Source of the DNA: Xanthomonas sp. XNM01
GTDB lineage: Bacteria; Pseudomonadota; Gammaproteobacteria; Xanthomonadales; Xanthomonadaceae
NCBI RefSeq assembly: GCF_014851915.1
Contig: NZ_JACVAP010000001.1
Coordinates: 806,001 to 870,000 of the forward strand
Direction: 5' to 3'
DNA: 64,000 bases
Shown: positions 8,077-16,344 of the stretch, piece after piece
Position numbering within the stretch: the first letter of the stretch is position 1
How the letters are laid out: every line of letters starts with the position of its first letter
Made by a program: the position numbers and the translations under genes
The notes under the pieces: model-generated
The model's input: the letters and a program-made list of their open reading frames with translations, nothing else
Told to the model about the DNA's origin: nothing
Databases searched by the model: none

Positions 8077-10427
8077 GCAGGCAGCCGATCCGCAGGTACG
8101 ACGCACCGGCCGGTGGCTGGGGCGCGTTGAAGAGCGTGGCGAAACATCTGACCGAGCAGGGCGTGCCGGTCGCGGGCGCGAAGACGCTGCTGCACGCCAA
8201 CCAGCCCGACGGCTTCGACTGCCCCGGCTGCGCCTGGCCCGACCGCGACCACACCTCGACCTTCGAATTCTGCGAGAACGGCGCCAAGGCCGTGGCCGCC
8301 GAAGCCACCAGGCATCGCGCCGGCCCCGAGCTGTTCGCCAGGTACAGCGTCGCCCAGCTGGCCGGCTACAGCGACTACTGGCTGGAGCAGCAGGGCCGGC
8401 TGACCACGCCGATGCGCTACGACGCGGCCACCGACCACTACGTACCGACCAGCTGGGACGAGGCGTTCGCGCTGATCGCCTCGCATCTGAATGCGCTGGC
8501 GTCGCCGGACGAGGCGATCTTCTACACCTCCGGCCGCACCTCGAACGAGGCCGCGTTCCTGTACCAGCTGTTCGTGCGCGAGTACGGCACCAACAACTTC
8601 CCCGACTGCTCGAACATGTGCCACGAGTCCTCCGGTACCGCGCTGAAGAAGCAGATCGGCGTGGGCAAGGGCACGGTATCGCTGCACGATTTCGAGCAGG
8701 CCGATGCGATCCTCATCTTCGGCCAGAACCCGGGCACCAATCACCCGCGCATGCTCGGCGAGCTGCGCGAGGCGGCCAGGCGGGGCTGCAGCATCGTCGC
8801 CTTCAATCCGCTGCGCGAGCGCGGGCTGGAGCGCTTCGCCGATCCGCAGGACAAGCTGGAAATGATGACCAACGGGTCGACGCGGATCGCATCCCACTAC
8901 TTCCAGCTGAAGATCGGCGGCGACCTGGCCGCAGTGAAGGGGATGATCAAGCACGTGCTCGAGCGCGACGTGGAGGTCACCGGCAACGGCGGCGCCTCGC
9001 TGCTCGACCACGCCTTCATCGCCGAGCACACCGCGGGCTTCGATGCCTTCGTCGCCGACGTGCAGGCCGAGTCCTGGGACACGATCATCGCCGAGTCCGG
9101 GCTGGACGAGGCGCAGATCCGCCGCGCCGGCGAGATCTACCTGAAGGCCGAGCGCGTGATCGCCTGCTGGGGCATGGGCGTGACCCAGCACAAGCACTCG
9201 GTGGCCACGATCAACATGATCACCAACCTGCTGCTGCTGCGCGGCAATCTCGGCCGCGAGGGCGCGGGCGCCTGCCCGGTGCGTGGCCACAGCAACGTGC
9301 AGGGCGACCGCACGATGATGATCTACGAGAAGCCGCCGGCCGCGTTCCTGGACCGCGTGCAGCAGGTGTTCGGCTTCGACCCGCCACGGCACGAGGGGTA
9401 CGACACCGTCGCTGCGATCGAGGCGATGATCGATGGCCGGGCGAAGGTGTTCTTCGGCATGGGCGGCAATTTCGCGATCGCCACGCCGGACAGCGAGGCC
9501 ACCGCGCGCGGCCTGCGCCGCTGCGCGCTGACCGTCAACGTCACCACCAAGCTCAACCGCAGCCATCTGGTCCATGGCACCGATGCGCTGATCCTGCCGT
9601 GCCTGGGCCGTACCGAGATCGACGTGCAGGCCGCCGGCCCGCAGGGCGTGACGGTGGAGGACTCGATGAGCATGGTGCACCTGTCATCGGGCATCAATCC
9701 GCCGGCCTCGGACACGCTGCTGTCGGAGCCGGCGATCGTCGCCGGCCTGGCCCATGCCACGCTCGGCGCGCGCTCGCAGATCGCCTGGCTGGACGTGGTG
9801 CAGGACTACGACCGGATCCGCGACATGATCGCGGCCACCTTCGACGACTTCCACGACTTCAACACCCGCGTGCGCGTGCCCGGCGGCTTCCGCCTGTCCA
9901 ACACGGCGCGCGACCGGCAGTGGGCCACCGCGTCGGGCAGGGCCAACTTCATCGCCGCCGCGGTGCCGACCGACAACCCGATCCACCTGGCGCGCCGGAT
10001 GCGCGGCACCCAGCCGGTGTTCAATCTTGCCACCACGCGTTCGCACGACCAGTACAACACCACGGTCTACGGCCTGGACGACCGCTACCGCGGCGTGTTC
10101 GGCGAGCGCCGGGTGCTGTTCATCAGTGCGGCCGACATCGCTGCGCTGGGCCTGAAGGCCGGCGACTGGGTGGATCTGGAAAGCCTCAGCGACGATGGCG
10201 TACGCCGTCAGGCGCGCCGCTTTCTGCTGGTCGAGTACGACATCCCGGACGGCTGCCTAGCCGCGTACTACCCGGAGACCAATCCGCTGGTGCCGTTGTC
10301 CAGCTACGCCGACGAATCGCGCACGCCGACCTCGAAGTCGGTACCGGTGGTGGTGACCCCGCACGTGGCCGAGACCGGGCAGGGCAGCGGTGCGCCGCGC
10401 GACATCCGCCTGAACCTGGTCGACTGA
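8073..10427 (+). CDS. FdhF/YdeP family molybdopterin oxidoreductase
   Basis: 784 residues, a cytoplasmic bis-MGD enzyme of the formate dehydrogenase-like YdeP group. The N-terminus has the YdeP-type FDCPGCAWPD and FEFCENG segments, giving three nearby cysteines where FdhF has four ligands for its [4Fe-4S] cluster. The active-site position reads SNMCHESSG, so cysteine, not selenocysteine, is the likely molybdenum ligand. The GQNPGTNHPRM and CPVRGHSNVQGDR blocks and a C-terminal molydop-binding domain (LATTRSHDQYN onward) are present. E. coli YdeP is linked to acid resistance, with substrate unsettled. fdhD upstream supports a formate-type enzyme. No NuoEF-like electron-transfer subunits are encoded here. 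Confidence 0.9.
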   Translation: MSRQPIRRYDAPAGGWGALKSVAKHLTEQGVPVAGAKTLLHANQPDGFDCPGCAWPDRDHTSTFEFCENGAKAVAAEATRHRAGPELFARYSVAQLAGYSDYWLEQQGRLTTPMRYDAATDHYVPTSWDEAFALIASHLNALASPDEAIFYTSGRTSNEAAFLYQLFVREYGTNNFPDCSNMCHESSGTALKKQIGVGKGTVSLHDFEQADAILIFGQNPGTNHPRMLGELREAARRGCSIVAFNPLRERGLERFADPQDKLEMMTNGSTRIASHYFQLKIGGDLAAVKGMIKHVLERDVEVTGNGGASLLDHAFIAEHTAGFDAFVADVQAESWDTIIAESGLDEAQIRRAGEIYLKAERVIACWGMGVTQHKHSVATINMITNLLLLRGNLGREGAGACPVRGHSNVQGDRTMMIYEKPPAAFLDRVQQVFGFDPPRHEGYDTVAAIEAMIDGRAKVFFGMGGNFAIATPDSEATARGLRRCALTVNVTTKLNRSHLVHGTDALILPCLGRTEIDVQAAGPQGVTVEDSMSMVHLSSGINPPASDTLLSEPAIVAGLAHATLGARSQIAWLDVVQDYDRIRDMIAATFDDFHDFNTRVRVPGGFRLSNTARDRQWATASGRANFIAAAVPTDNPIHLARRMRGTQPVFNLATTRSHDQYNTTVYGLDDRYRGVFGERRVLFISAADIAALGLKAGDWVDLESLSDDGVRRQARRFLLVEYDIPDGCLAAYYPETNPLVPLSSYADESRTPTSKSVPVVVTPHVAETGQGSGAPRDIRLNLVD

Positions 10428-10717
10428 TGGCCGGCGGCACGATGGAGACGCAGGACGGCCCGCAGCAGCCGGAGCCCGGGCTCGACCCGCTGGAGCAGGC
10501 CGTGCTGGGCGAGCTGCTGAAGGAGGCCGACGGCATCTCGCTGCCGCGGCTGACCAAGCGCCTGGGCGTGCGCATGAGCGTGCTGTTGCGCACGCTGGCC
10601 TGGCTGGGGGAGGATAGCATCGGCGGCCAGCCCGGCCGCGGCTGGACGCGGGTGGAAGAGCGCGGCGACAGGACCTTCGCCGTGCTGACCGAGGCGGGCC
10701 GGCGGGCAGTGGACTAG
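10427..10717 (+). CDS. Small winged-helix-like protein in the formate operon
   Basis: 96 residues beginning at an ATG that overlaps the molybdoenzyme's TGA (TGATG), so it belongs to the same operon. After ~18 low-complexity residues it has a compact helical/winged-helix pattern: EQAVLGELLKEADGISLPRLTKRLG, a recognition-helix-like MSVLLRTLAWLGE, then a GRGWTRVEERGDRTFAVLTEAG wing and closing helix. It has no membrane segment or metal motif. It could be a DNA-binding autoregulator or an accessory of the enzyme. I know of no characterised function. It sits inside a longer out-of-frame reading frame and is easily missed. Confidence 0.7.
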   Translation: MAGGTMETQDGPQQPEPGLDPLEQAVLGELLKEADGISLPRLTKRLGVRMSVLLRTLAWLGEDSIGGQPGRGWTRVEERGDRTFAVLTEAGRRAVD

Positions 10718-11275
10718 GCACCAGGCCATCGCGGCACCGCACGATGCCGCGTCACCAGCGGCGGTGTCCGGCGCAACCGGCACAAGGGCTCACTCTTCAG
10801 GTGCATCGGGCACGAGCTTGCCGGCGCCGATCACGCCCTCAAGGCCAGCCCCGTATCGAGCCAGGCGATCGCCAGGCCCACTCCTGCAGCGGCGACGATG
10901 CGACGCCATGACGCCGCCTCGCAGGAGCGCGCTCGAGCGCGACCACCATCGATCCGCAGCGGCGAGCGCGTCTTGCGCAAGGCAATCACCACCCATGCGG
11001 CTTCTGCGCGGAAGAACCGCGGCTCATGCGTGGTCCGTGCCGGATCTCCGCGGCCCGCGACCACCATCGGCCCGTCATCGTCGGTGCCTTTCCTGTGCGC
11101 GGCAGGCGCCGTACGCATGGCAACTCCAGAGGTGGGCCATGCCGGCAGACGCAGGATCCGCGGCCAGGATCGGGGTTTGCCTGCAGGGCGCTGCCCATGG
11201 GCTGCCACCGGCAGCGCCGCGCCCGCCCGATCTGCCAGAATCGGCCGGTCCTCCTGCAGCCGTCCTGCCCGTGAC
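10718..11275. other. 558-base gap between the formate operon and the MHS transporter
   Basis: No convincing gene. Open frames exist on both strands, the longest a minus-strand frame of 166 codons (10831-11331), but it overlaps the start of the transporter and is arginine/alanine-rich without a conserved-looking core. It may be relic DNA. I saw no strong terminator after 10717 and no clear promoter before 11276. Confidence 0.35.
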
Positions 11276-12538
11276 ATGAGCGCCCCCGCGTCGCCCCGCC
11301 GGATCCTGTTCGCCAGCCTGATCGGCACCACGATCGAGTTCTTCGATTTCTACATCTACGCCACCGCCGCGGTGCTGGTATTCCCGACGCTGTTCTTCCC
11401 GGAGGCCGAGCCGGCGGCGGCGACGCTGCAGTCGCTGGCCACCTTCGCGCTGGCGTTCTTCGCGCGGCCGCTGGGCTCGGCCCTGTTCGGCCACTACGGC
11501 GACCGGGTCGGGCGCAAGGCCACGCTGGTGGCCGCGCTGCTGACCATGGGCGTCTCCACCGTGCTGATCGGCCTGCTGCCGACCCACGCGCAGATCGGCG
11601 TACTGGCCCCCGCGCTGCTGGCGCTGTGCCGCTTCGGGCAGGGCCTCGGCCTGGGTGGGGAGTGGGGTGGGGCGGTGCTGCTGGCCACCGAGAACGCGCC
11701 GCCGGGCAGGCGCGCCTGGTACGGCATGTTCCCGCAGCTGGGCGCGCCACTGGGCTTCCTGTGCTCGACCGGCATCTTCCTGCTGCTGACCCATTTCCTC
11801 AGCGACGCGCAGTTCTTCGCCTGGGGCTGGCGCATCCCGTTCCTCGCCAGCGCCGCGCTGGTGCTGGTCGGGCTGTGGGTGCGGCTGCGGATCACCGAGA
11901 CACCGGCCTTCCAGAAGACCCTGGATCACGGCGAGCGCGAACGCCTGCCGATGGCCACGGTGCTGACGAAACACCCCGGCGCGCTGCTGGCCGGCACGCT
12001 GGCCCTGATGGCCACCTTCGTCCTGTTCTACCTGATGACGGTGTTCGCACTGAGCTGGGGGACGGCCGAACTCGGATACGGCCGCGAGCAGTTCCTGCTC
12101 CTGCAGATGGTCGGCGTGCTGTGCTTCGCGGCGACGATCCCGCTGTCGGCGCTGTTCGCCGACCGGCACGGGCGCCGCCTGGCGATGATCCTGGCCTCGC
12201 TCGGTATCCTGGTGTTCGGCCTGCTGTTCGCGCCGCTGTTCGCCTCGGGCAGTCCGTGGCAGGTGCTGGCCTTCCTGTGCATCGGGCTGGCGCTGATGGG
12301 ACTGACCTACGGGCCCTGCGGCACGATCCTGGCCGAGATGTTCCCGACGCCGGTGCGCTACACCGGCGCCTCGCTGGCGTTCAACCTGGCCGGCATCCTC
12401 GGTGCCTCGCCGGCGCCGTACATCGCGACCAGGCTGGCCGGCAGCCTGGGTCTGTCCTGGGTGGGCTACTACCTGAGCGCGGCGGCTGCGCTGACCCTGC
12501 TGGCGCTGCTGATGATTCCGCGGCGGCCGGCGCACTGA
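11276..12538 (+). CDS. MHS-type MFS transporter
   Basis: 420 residues, about 12 membrane helices, inner membrane. It belongs to the metabolite:H+ symporter branch (ProP, ShiA, KgtP). The opening SLIGTTIEFFDFYIYATAA is the branch hallmark, followed by FARPLGSALFGHYGDRVGRK (the cytoplasmic loop 2-3 motif) and QGLGLGGEWGGAVLL in helix 5. The ATG at 11276 puts the first helix where the family has it; frames extending upstream are unlikely to be translated. Substrates of the branch range from organic acids to osmolytes and cannot be read from the sequence. It stands alone, convergent with the bacteriohemerythrin gene. Confidence 0.88.
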   Translation: MSAPASPRRILFASLIGTTIEFFDFYIYATAAVLVFPTLFFPEAEPAAATLQSLATFALAFFARPLGSALFGHYGDRVGRKATLVAALLTMGVSTVLIGLLPTHAQIGVLAPALLALCRFGQGLGLGGEWGGAVLLATENAPPGRRAWYGMFPQLGAPLGFLCSTGIFLLLTHFLSDAQFFAWGWRIPFLASAALVLVGLWVRLRITETPAFQKTLDHGERERLPMATVLTKHPGALLAGTLALMATFVLFYLMTVFALSWGTAELGYGREQFLLLQMVGVLCFAATIPLSALFADRHGRRLAMILASLGILVFGLLFAPLFASGSPWQVLAFLCIGLALMGLTYGPCGTILAEMFPTPVRYTGASLAFNLAGILGASPAPYIATRLAGSLGLSWVGYYLSAAAALTLLALLMIPRRPAH

Positions 12539-12755
12539 GCGACGCATCCCCGTCTGCCGCGCGTGCTCGTACGTGTCGCAGGCGCCATGGGCCTCACCCG
12601 TGATGCGGTGTCGTGTCGCGGCGTGGTCGGGAACGGAGAGGCGACATCGCATGCGCAGCCACGGTACGCGCTGCTGCGCGGCGTGGGATCCGCCAGCGAC
12701 GCCCGCTGCGGCCGCGGAGCGCGCCGCACCGCAGGCATGGCGCTGCCTGGCCGCC

Positions 12756-13217
12756 TCAGCGGAACAGGCGCCCGAGCGTGCGCCGCAGCCAGCCGCCCTG
12801 CTCGTGCTCGCGGGTGAAGCGGTCCAGGTGCCGGCGCACCCGCTCGGAGTAGGCCTTGTCGTCGTTGCGGATGTGGTTGAACAGCCAGCGCGACAGCATG
12901 TTCTTGAGTTCGTCGGCCACGTCCTCGCCGGCCTGGAAGCGCATCCGGTATTCGGCGACGCGCCTGGTGAAGATCTCATGCACCCGCTTGTGCGCGTGGC
13001 AGAACGGATAGCCGGCTTCCTCCATCAGTTCTTCCTCGAAGGCGAAATGCGACAGCGTGTAGTCGACCATCTCGTCGATGACGTCGCCGACGGCCAGCCG
13101 CGACATGCCGCTCTGCGCGGCGTGCAGCTGGTTGATCATGTCGACGATGCGGCGATGCTGGTCGTCGATCACCTCGATCCCGGTGTTCAGATCGTCCTGC
13201 CAGATCAGATGTGCCAT
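12756..13217 (-). CDS. Bacteriohemerythrin
   Basis: 153 residues, a single-domain cytoplasmic hemerythrin that binds O2 reversibly at a di-iron site. All seven expected ligands can be placed: H21, H57, E61, H76, H80, H115 and D120, with spacing matching characterised bacterial hemerythrins. The basic C-terminal ~20 residues ([13 protein letters not shown]) could form an amphipathic membrane-contacting helix. Roles in this family include O2 delivery to oxidases and O2 sensing or storage. It is transcribed alone. A perfect FNR-type box lies about 50 bases upstream of the start codon, pointing to oxygen-dependent control. Confidence 0.95.
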   Translation of the reverse strand: MAHLIWQDDLNTGIEVIDDQHRRIVDMINQLHAAQSGMSRLAVGDVIDEMVDYTLSHFAFEEELMEEAGYPFCHAHKRVHEIFTRRVAEYRMRFQAGEDVADELKNMLSRWLFNHIRNDDKAYSERVRRHLDRFTREHEQGGWLRRTLGRLFR

Positions 13218-13266
13218 GGCGCCCTCCTTGATGGGCGCAGGCTAGGCCGCGGCGCGGCGCGCGACC

Positions 13267-13280
13267 TTGATCGCGATCAA
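13267..13280. promoter_or_regulatory. FNR/Anr box upstream of the bacteriohemerythrin gene
   Basis: TTGAT-CGCG-ATCAA, an exact match to the FNR/Anr consensus TTGAT-N4-ATCAA, centred about 56 bases upstream of the bacteriohemerythrin ATG and about 118 bases upstream of the aminopeptidase ATG on the other strand. Its position and the O2-binding product make the hemerythrin gene the likely target, with activation as oxygen falls. CRP-family relatives with the same half-site could also bind. Confidence 0.75.
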
Positions 13281-13286
13281 GCGCGT

Positions 13287-13315
13287 TTGGTGCGCGCTGC
13301 GTGCTGGCTTACAGT
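13287..13315 (+). promoter_or_regulatory. Candidate sigma-70 promoter of the aminopeptidase gene
   Basis: TTGGTG (13287-13292) and TACAGT (13310-13315) with a 17-base spacer give a reasonable sigma-70 promoter, with a leader of about 70 bases before the aminopeptidase ATG. It starts 6 bases from the FNR box, so bound FNR could affect this promoter too. Confidence 0.45.
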
Positions 13316-13391
13316 GCGGAAGCCACGCGATGCGGCGTGCCGGATCGGCCCGCGTCGCCCTCGTCCCGCCCATTCAAGGAGTCCCCGCCGC

Positions 13392-14921
13392 ATGCTGCGT
13401 GCCGCCTGCCTGTCCTCTGCGCTGTCCCTGCTGGTCTTTGCCGGCGCCGTCCATGCCACCCCGGAGGTGCGGTTTTCCGGCTACGAAGTCCCCGCCGATG
13501 GCGTGGTGGTGGTACCGGTCCGCGCAGGCGATGCGCCGGGTGAGGCGTTCGAGCGGGTCGACGCGGCCGCAGGCGGTGCGTTGCGCCGCGCGGTCGAGGC
13601 CACCGGTTTCAAGGCCGGCGAGCACGAACGGTTGAGCCTGGCCGGCATCGGTCCGTATGCGCAGGTGCTGCTGGTCGGCGTGGCCGGCGATACGCTGAGT
13701 GCGCGCCAGCTGCAGGACTTCGGCGGCCATGCGGTGCAGGGGCTCAAGGGCGATGCCGGCACTCCGGCGAACGTGCTGTGGAGCGGCAGCGAGCCGCAGG
13801 CGGCCGAGCACATCGCGCTTGGTGCGCAGCTGGGCGGCTATCGCTTCGACCGCTATCGCAGTGGCGAGGCGCCGGCCGCACGGACGCTGGTGGCGCGGAC
13901 CGCCGCCGGCGCGTCGGCAGCGCAGGGCTACGCCAGCCAGTGGCAGCCGCTGGCGTCGGCGGTCGGTTTCGCCCGCGACCTGGTCACCGAGCCGGGCAAC
14001 GTGGTGTCGCCGGAAGTCTTCGTCGAACGTGCGCGGGCGGCGTTCCGCGGCATGCCGAACGTGCGCGTGGAGGTACTGGACGTGCCGGCGATGGAGAAGC
14101 TGGGCATGGGCAGCCTGCTCGCGGTCGGGCAGGGCAGCGTGCGCCCGGCGCGGCTGCTGGTGGTGCGCTACGACGGCGGTGCGGCCGGCGAGGCGCCGCT
14201 GGCGTTCGTCGGCAAGGGCATCACCTTCGACAGCGGCGGCCTGTCGATCAAGCCGTCCGACGGCATGTGGCGCATGAAGTACGACATGACCGGCGCGGCG
14301 GTCACCACCGGCGCGCTGCTGGCGCTGGCCGGGCGTCGCGCGCCGGTCAATGCGGTGGCGGTGGCGGCGCTGGCCGAGAACATGCCGTCGGGGTCGGCAT
14401 CGCGTCCGGGCGACGTGGTGCGCACCATGTCCGGCAAGACCTACGAAATCATCAGCGCCGATGCGGAAGGACGCATGGTCCTGGTCGACGCGCTCTGGTA
14501 CGTGCAGCAGAACCACCAGCCGCGCGCGATCGTGGACGTGGCCACGCTCACCGGGGCGATCGTCACCGCACTGGGCGACGAATACGCCGGCCTGTTCGCC
14601 AACGACGAGACGCTGGCCGCACAGCTGGTCCAGTCCGGCACGGCCACCGGCGAGGAGCTGTGGCGGATGCCGATCCATCCCTCGTACGCGAAGGACCTGG
14701 AATCGCCGATCGCCGACCTGCGCAACGGCGGTGGCCGCCCGGGCGCGGGGACCGCGGCCTATTTCCTGAGCCAGTGGATCCAGGACGGCACGCCGTGGGC
14801 GCACCTGGACATCGCCGGCATGGCCTGGCGCGAAACCGGTGGCACCGCGACCTCGCCGGCGGGTGCGACCGCCTTCGGCGTGCGCCTGCTCGACCAGCTG
14901 GTCCGCGACCACTACGAATGA
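13392..14921 (+). CDS. Exported leucyl aminopeptidase (M17, PepA-like)
   Basis: 509 residues. An N-terminal signal peptide (LSSALSLLVFAGAVHA, cleavage after ~20) sends this M17 metallo-aminopeptidase out of the cytoplasm, unlike E. coli PepA. The N-terminal macro-like domain covers ~25-190 and the catalytic domain ~200-505. The two-metal site is intact: FVGKGITFDSGGLSIKP, KYDMTGAA and SADAEGRM supply the Asp/Glu ligands, the catalytic Lys and the Arg. The usual NTDAEGR signature reads SADAEGR here. The product removes N-terminal residues from peptides, probably in the periplasm or outside, which suits a proteolytic lifestyle. Single gene with its own promoter and a strong hairpin after its stop. 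Confidence 0.93.
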   Translation: MLRAACLSSALSLLVFAGAVHATPEVRFSGYEVPADGVVVVPVRAGDAPGEAFERVDAAAGGALRRAVEATGFKAGEHERLSLAGIGPYAQVLLVGVAGDTLSARQLQDFGGHAVQGLKGDAGTPANVLWSGSEPQAAEHIALGAQLGGYRFDRYRSGEAPAARTLVARTAAGASAAQGYASQWQPLASAVGFARDLVTEPGNVVSPEVFVERARAAFRGMPNVRVEVLDVPAMEKLGMGSLLAVGQGSVRPARLLVVRYDGGAAGEAPLAFVGKGITFDSGGLSIKPSDGMWRMKYDMTGAAVTTGALLALAGRRAPVNAVAVAALAENMPSGSASRPGDVVRTMSGKTYEIISADAEGRMVLVDALWYVQQNHQPRAIVDVATLTGAIVTALGDEYAGLFANDETLAAQLVQSGTATGEELWRMPIHPSYAKDLESPIADLRNGGGRPGAGTAAYFLSQWIQDGTPWAHLDIAGMAWRETGGTATSPAGATAFGVRLLDQLVRDHYE

Positions 14922-14930
14922 GCGCCGGGG

Positions 14931-14952
14931 CGGCCCGCCGGTCGGCGGGCCG
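14931..14952. terminator. Convergent terminator hairpin
   Basis: CGGCCCGCC, loop GGTC, GGCGGGCCG: a perfect 9-bp GC stem in the 41 bases between the convergent stops of the aminopeptidase and the diguanylate cyclase. It probably acts in both directions. No T-run, as is common in this GC range. Confidence 0.7.
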
Positions 14953-14962
14953 TCGCGCTTGC

Positions 14963-16252
14963 TCAGGGCGAGAGCACCACGCGGTTGCGGCCGCCGGCCT
15001 TGGCCAGGTAGAGGTTGCGGTCCGCCTCGGTCAGCAGGTGGTGGAGGCTGTCGCCGGGCATCGCCGCGCAGACGCCGATGCTGGCGGTCATCCGCAGCGC
15101 CTCGCCACGGATCGGCACCTGCAGCTCCTCGATCCGGCGCCGCAGCTGTTCGAAGTAGACGTGCAGCTCCGTGGCGTCCAGGCCGGGCACCAGCAGGCAG
15201 AACTCCTCGCCGCCGAAGCGGCCGATCTGGTCGTCGGCGCGCGCCTGCACGGAGACCTGCGCGGCGACCGCACGCAGCGCATGGTCGCCGGTCTCGTGGC
15301 CCCAGCTGTCGTTGATCCGCTTGAAGTGGTCGATGTCCAGCATCGCCACCGCGACATGGTCGTTGCCGTCCAGCAGCTGCGGCACCAGGCGCTCGGCCTG
15401 CTCCAGGAAGTGGCGGCGGTTGGGCAGGCCGGTCAGGAAGTCGCGCGTGGCCAGGTCCTGCAGGCTGCCGATCAGCTCGAGCTGGTCGACGTTCTGCGAG
15501 ACCCGGCAGAAGAACTCCTCGCGCGAGAACGGCTTGCGCAGGAAATCGTTGGCCCCGTTCTTGAGGAAGCGCGCGACCAGGCCCGGGTCGTCGCGTCCGG
15601 AGATCCCGATCACCGCGACCCGGTCGCGCGCGCGCATCGCGCGCAGGCGCCGGGTCAGCTCGATGCCCTGCATGCCGGGCATCTCCTGGTCGACCACCGC
15701 CAGGCGGATGGTCGGGTCGGCTTCCAGCGCTTCCAGCGCGCTGGTGCCTTCGGCCGCCTGCACCACGCGGTAGCCGAACATCTCCAGCAGGCTGGACGCA
15801 TAGGCGCGCGCCGAGGGCGAGTCGTCCACGACCAGCGCCGAGATGCGGCGGTTGCGCTCCAGGCGCTGGATCAGCCACAGGATGTAGTCGAGGCTGCCGG
15901 GGGTGTTCTTGAGTACGAAGTCGATGATCTGCCGGCGCAGCAGCCGCTCGCGCAGGTCCTCGTCGTAGACGCCGCTGACGATCACCGTCGGCAGCCCGTG
16001 GCCCAGGAAGCAGTCGACGATCGCGTCGCGGTCGCCGTCGGACAGCACCAGCCCGGTGAGCACCATGAACCAGTCGTCGTGTTCGGCCAGTGCGCGGCGC
16101 GCGTCGGCCAGGCTGGCCGCCACCGTGACCGGCAGCTTCAGGGTCTGCTCGATCGCCTGTGCGACCAGCTGCACGTAGGCGCGCGAGTTCTCCACGAGCA
16201 GCACGCGCTGCGGCAGCGTGGAGGCGGGGACCGTCAATGGGAGAGCATGCAT
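14963..16252 (-). CDS. Two-receiver diguanylate cyclase (REC-REC-GGDEF)
   Basis: 429 residues with PleD-like order. The first receiver (~15-130) is degenerate: the phospho-acceptor position reads VLTGLVLSDG, with Gly where Asp is expected. The second receiver (~137-260) is intact, with VVDDSPSA and the phospho-Asp in VVDQEMPGM. The GGDEF domain (~275-429) has an intact GGEEF signature and an inhibitory I-site RADD five residues before it, so product-inhibited c-di-GMP synthesis is expected. Phosphorylation of the second receiver probably drives dimerisation. No histidine kinase is adjacent. The start is the first of two overlapping ATGs and fits the first receiver's beta strand. Confidence 0.93.
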   Translation of the reverse strand: MHALPLTVPASTLPQRVLLVENSRAYVQLVAQAIEQTLKLPVTVAASLADARRALAEHDDWFMVLTGLVLSDGDRDAIVDCFLGHGLPTVIVSGVYDEDLRERLLRRQIIDFVLKNTPGSLDYILWLIQRLERNRRISALVVDDSPSARAYASSLLEMFGYRVVQAAEGTSALEALEADPTIRLAVVDQEMPGMQGIELTRRLRAMRARDRVAVIGISGRDDPGLVARFLKNGANDFLRKPFSREEFFCRVSQNVDQLELIGSLQDLATRDFLTGLPNRRHFLEQAERLVPQLLDGNDHVAVAMLDIDHFKRINDSWGHETGDHALRAVAAQVSVQARADDQIGRFGGEEFCLLVPGLDATELHVYFEQLRRRIEELQVPIRGEALRMTASIGVCAAMPGDSLHHLLTEADRNLYLAKAGGRNRVVLSP

Positions 16253-16344
16253 GCCGGCGCTGCGAAGGCAAACTGACCAGAGGTTAGCGGCCGGCAGGGC
16301 GCGGTCTTTAGATCTCGACCAAGGCGCGGTCCGCCAAGGCGGGT

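Noticed and set aside
8073-10427. Selenocysteine in the formate dehydrogenase-like enzyme
   Set aside because: The active-site codon gives Cys (SNMCHESSG) and there is no in-frame TGA.
10831-11331. 166-codon minus-strand frame before the MHS transporter
   Set aside because: No ribosome site, biased composition, and it overlaps the transporter start.
13374-16271. Long minus-strand frame across the aminopeptidase and the cyclase
   Set aside because: Runs antisense to one gene and out of frame with the other; both real genes have complete motifs.
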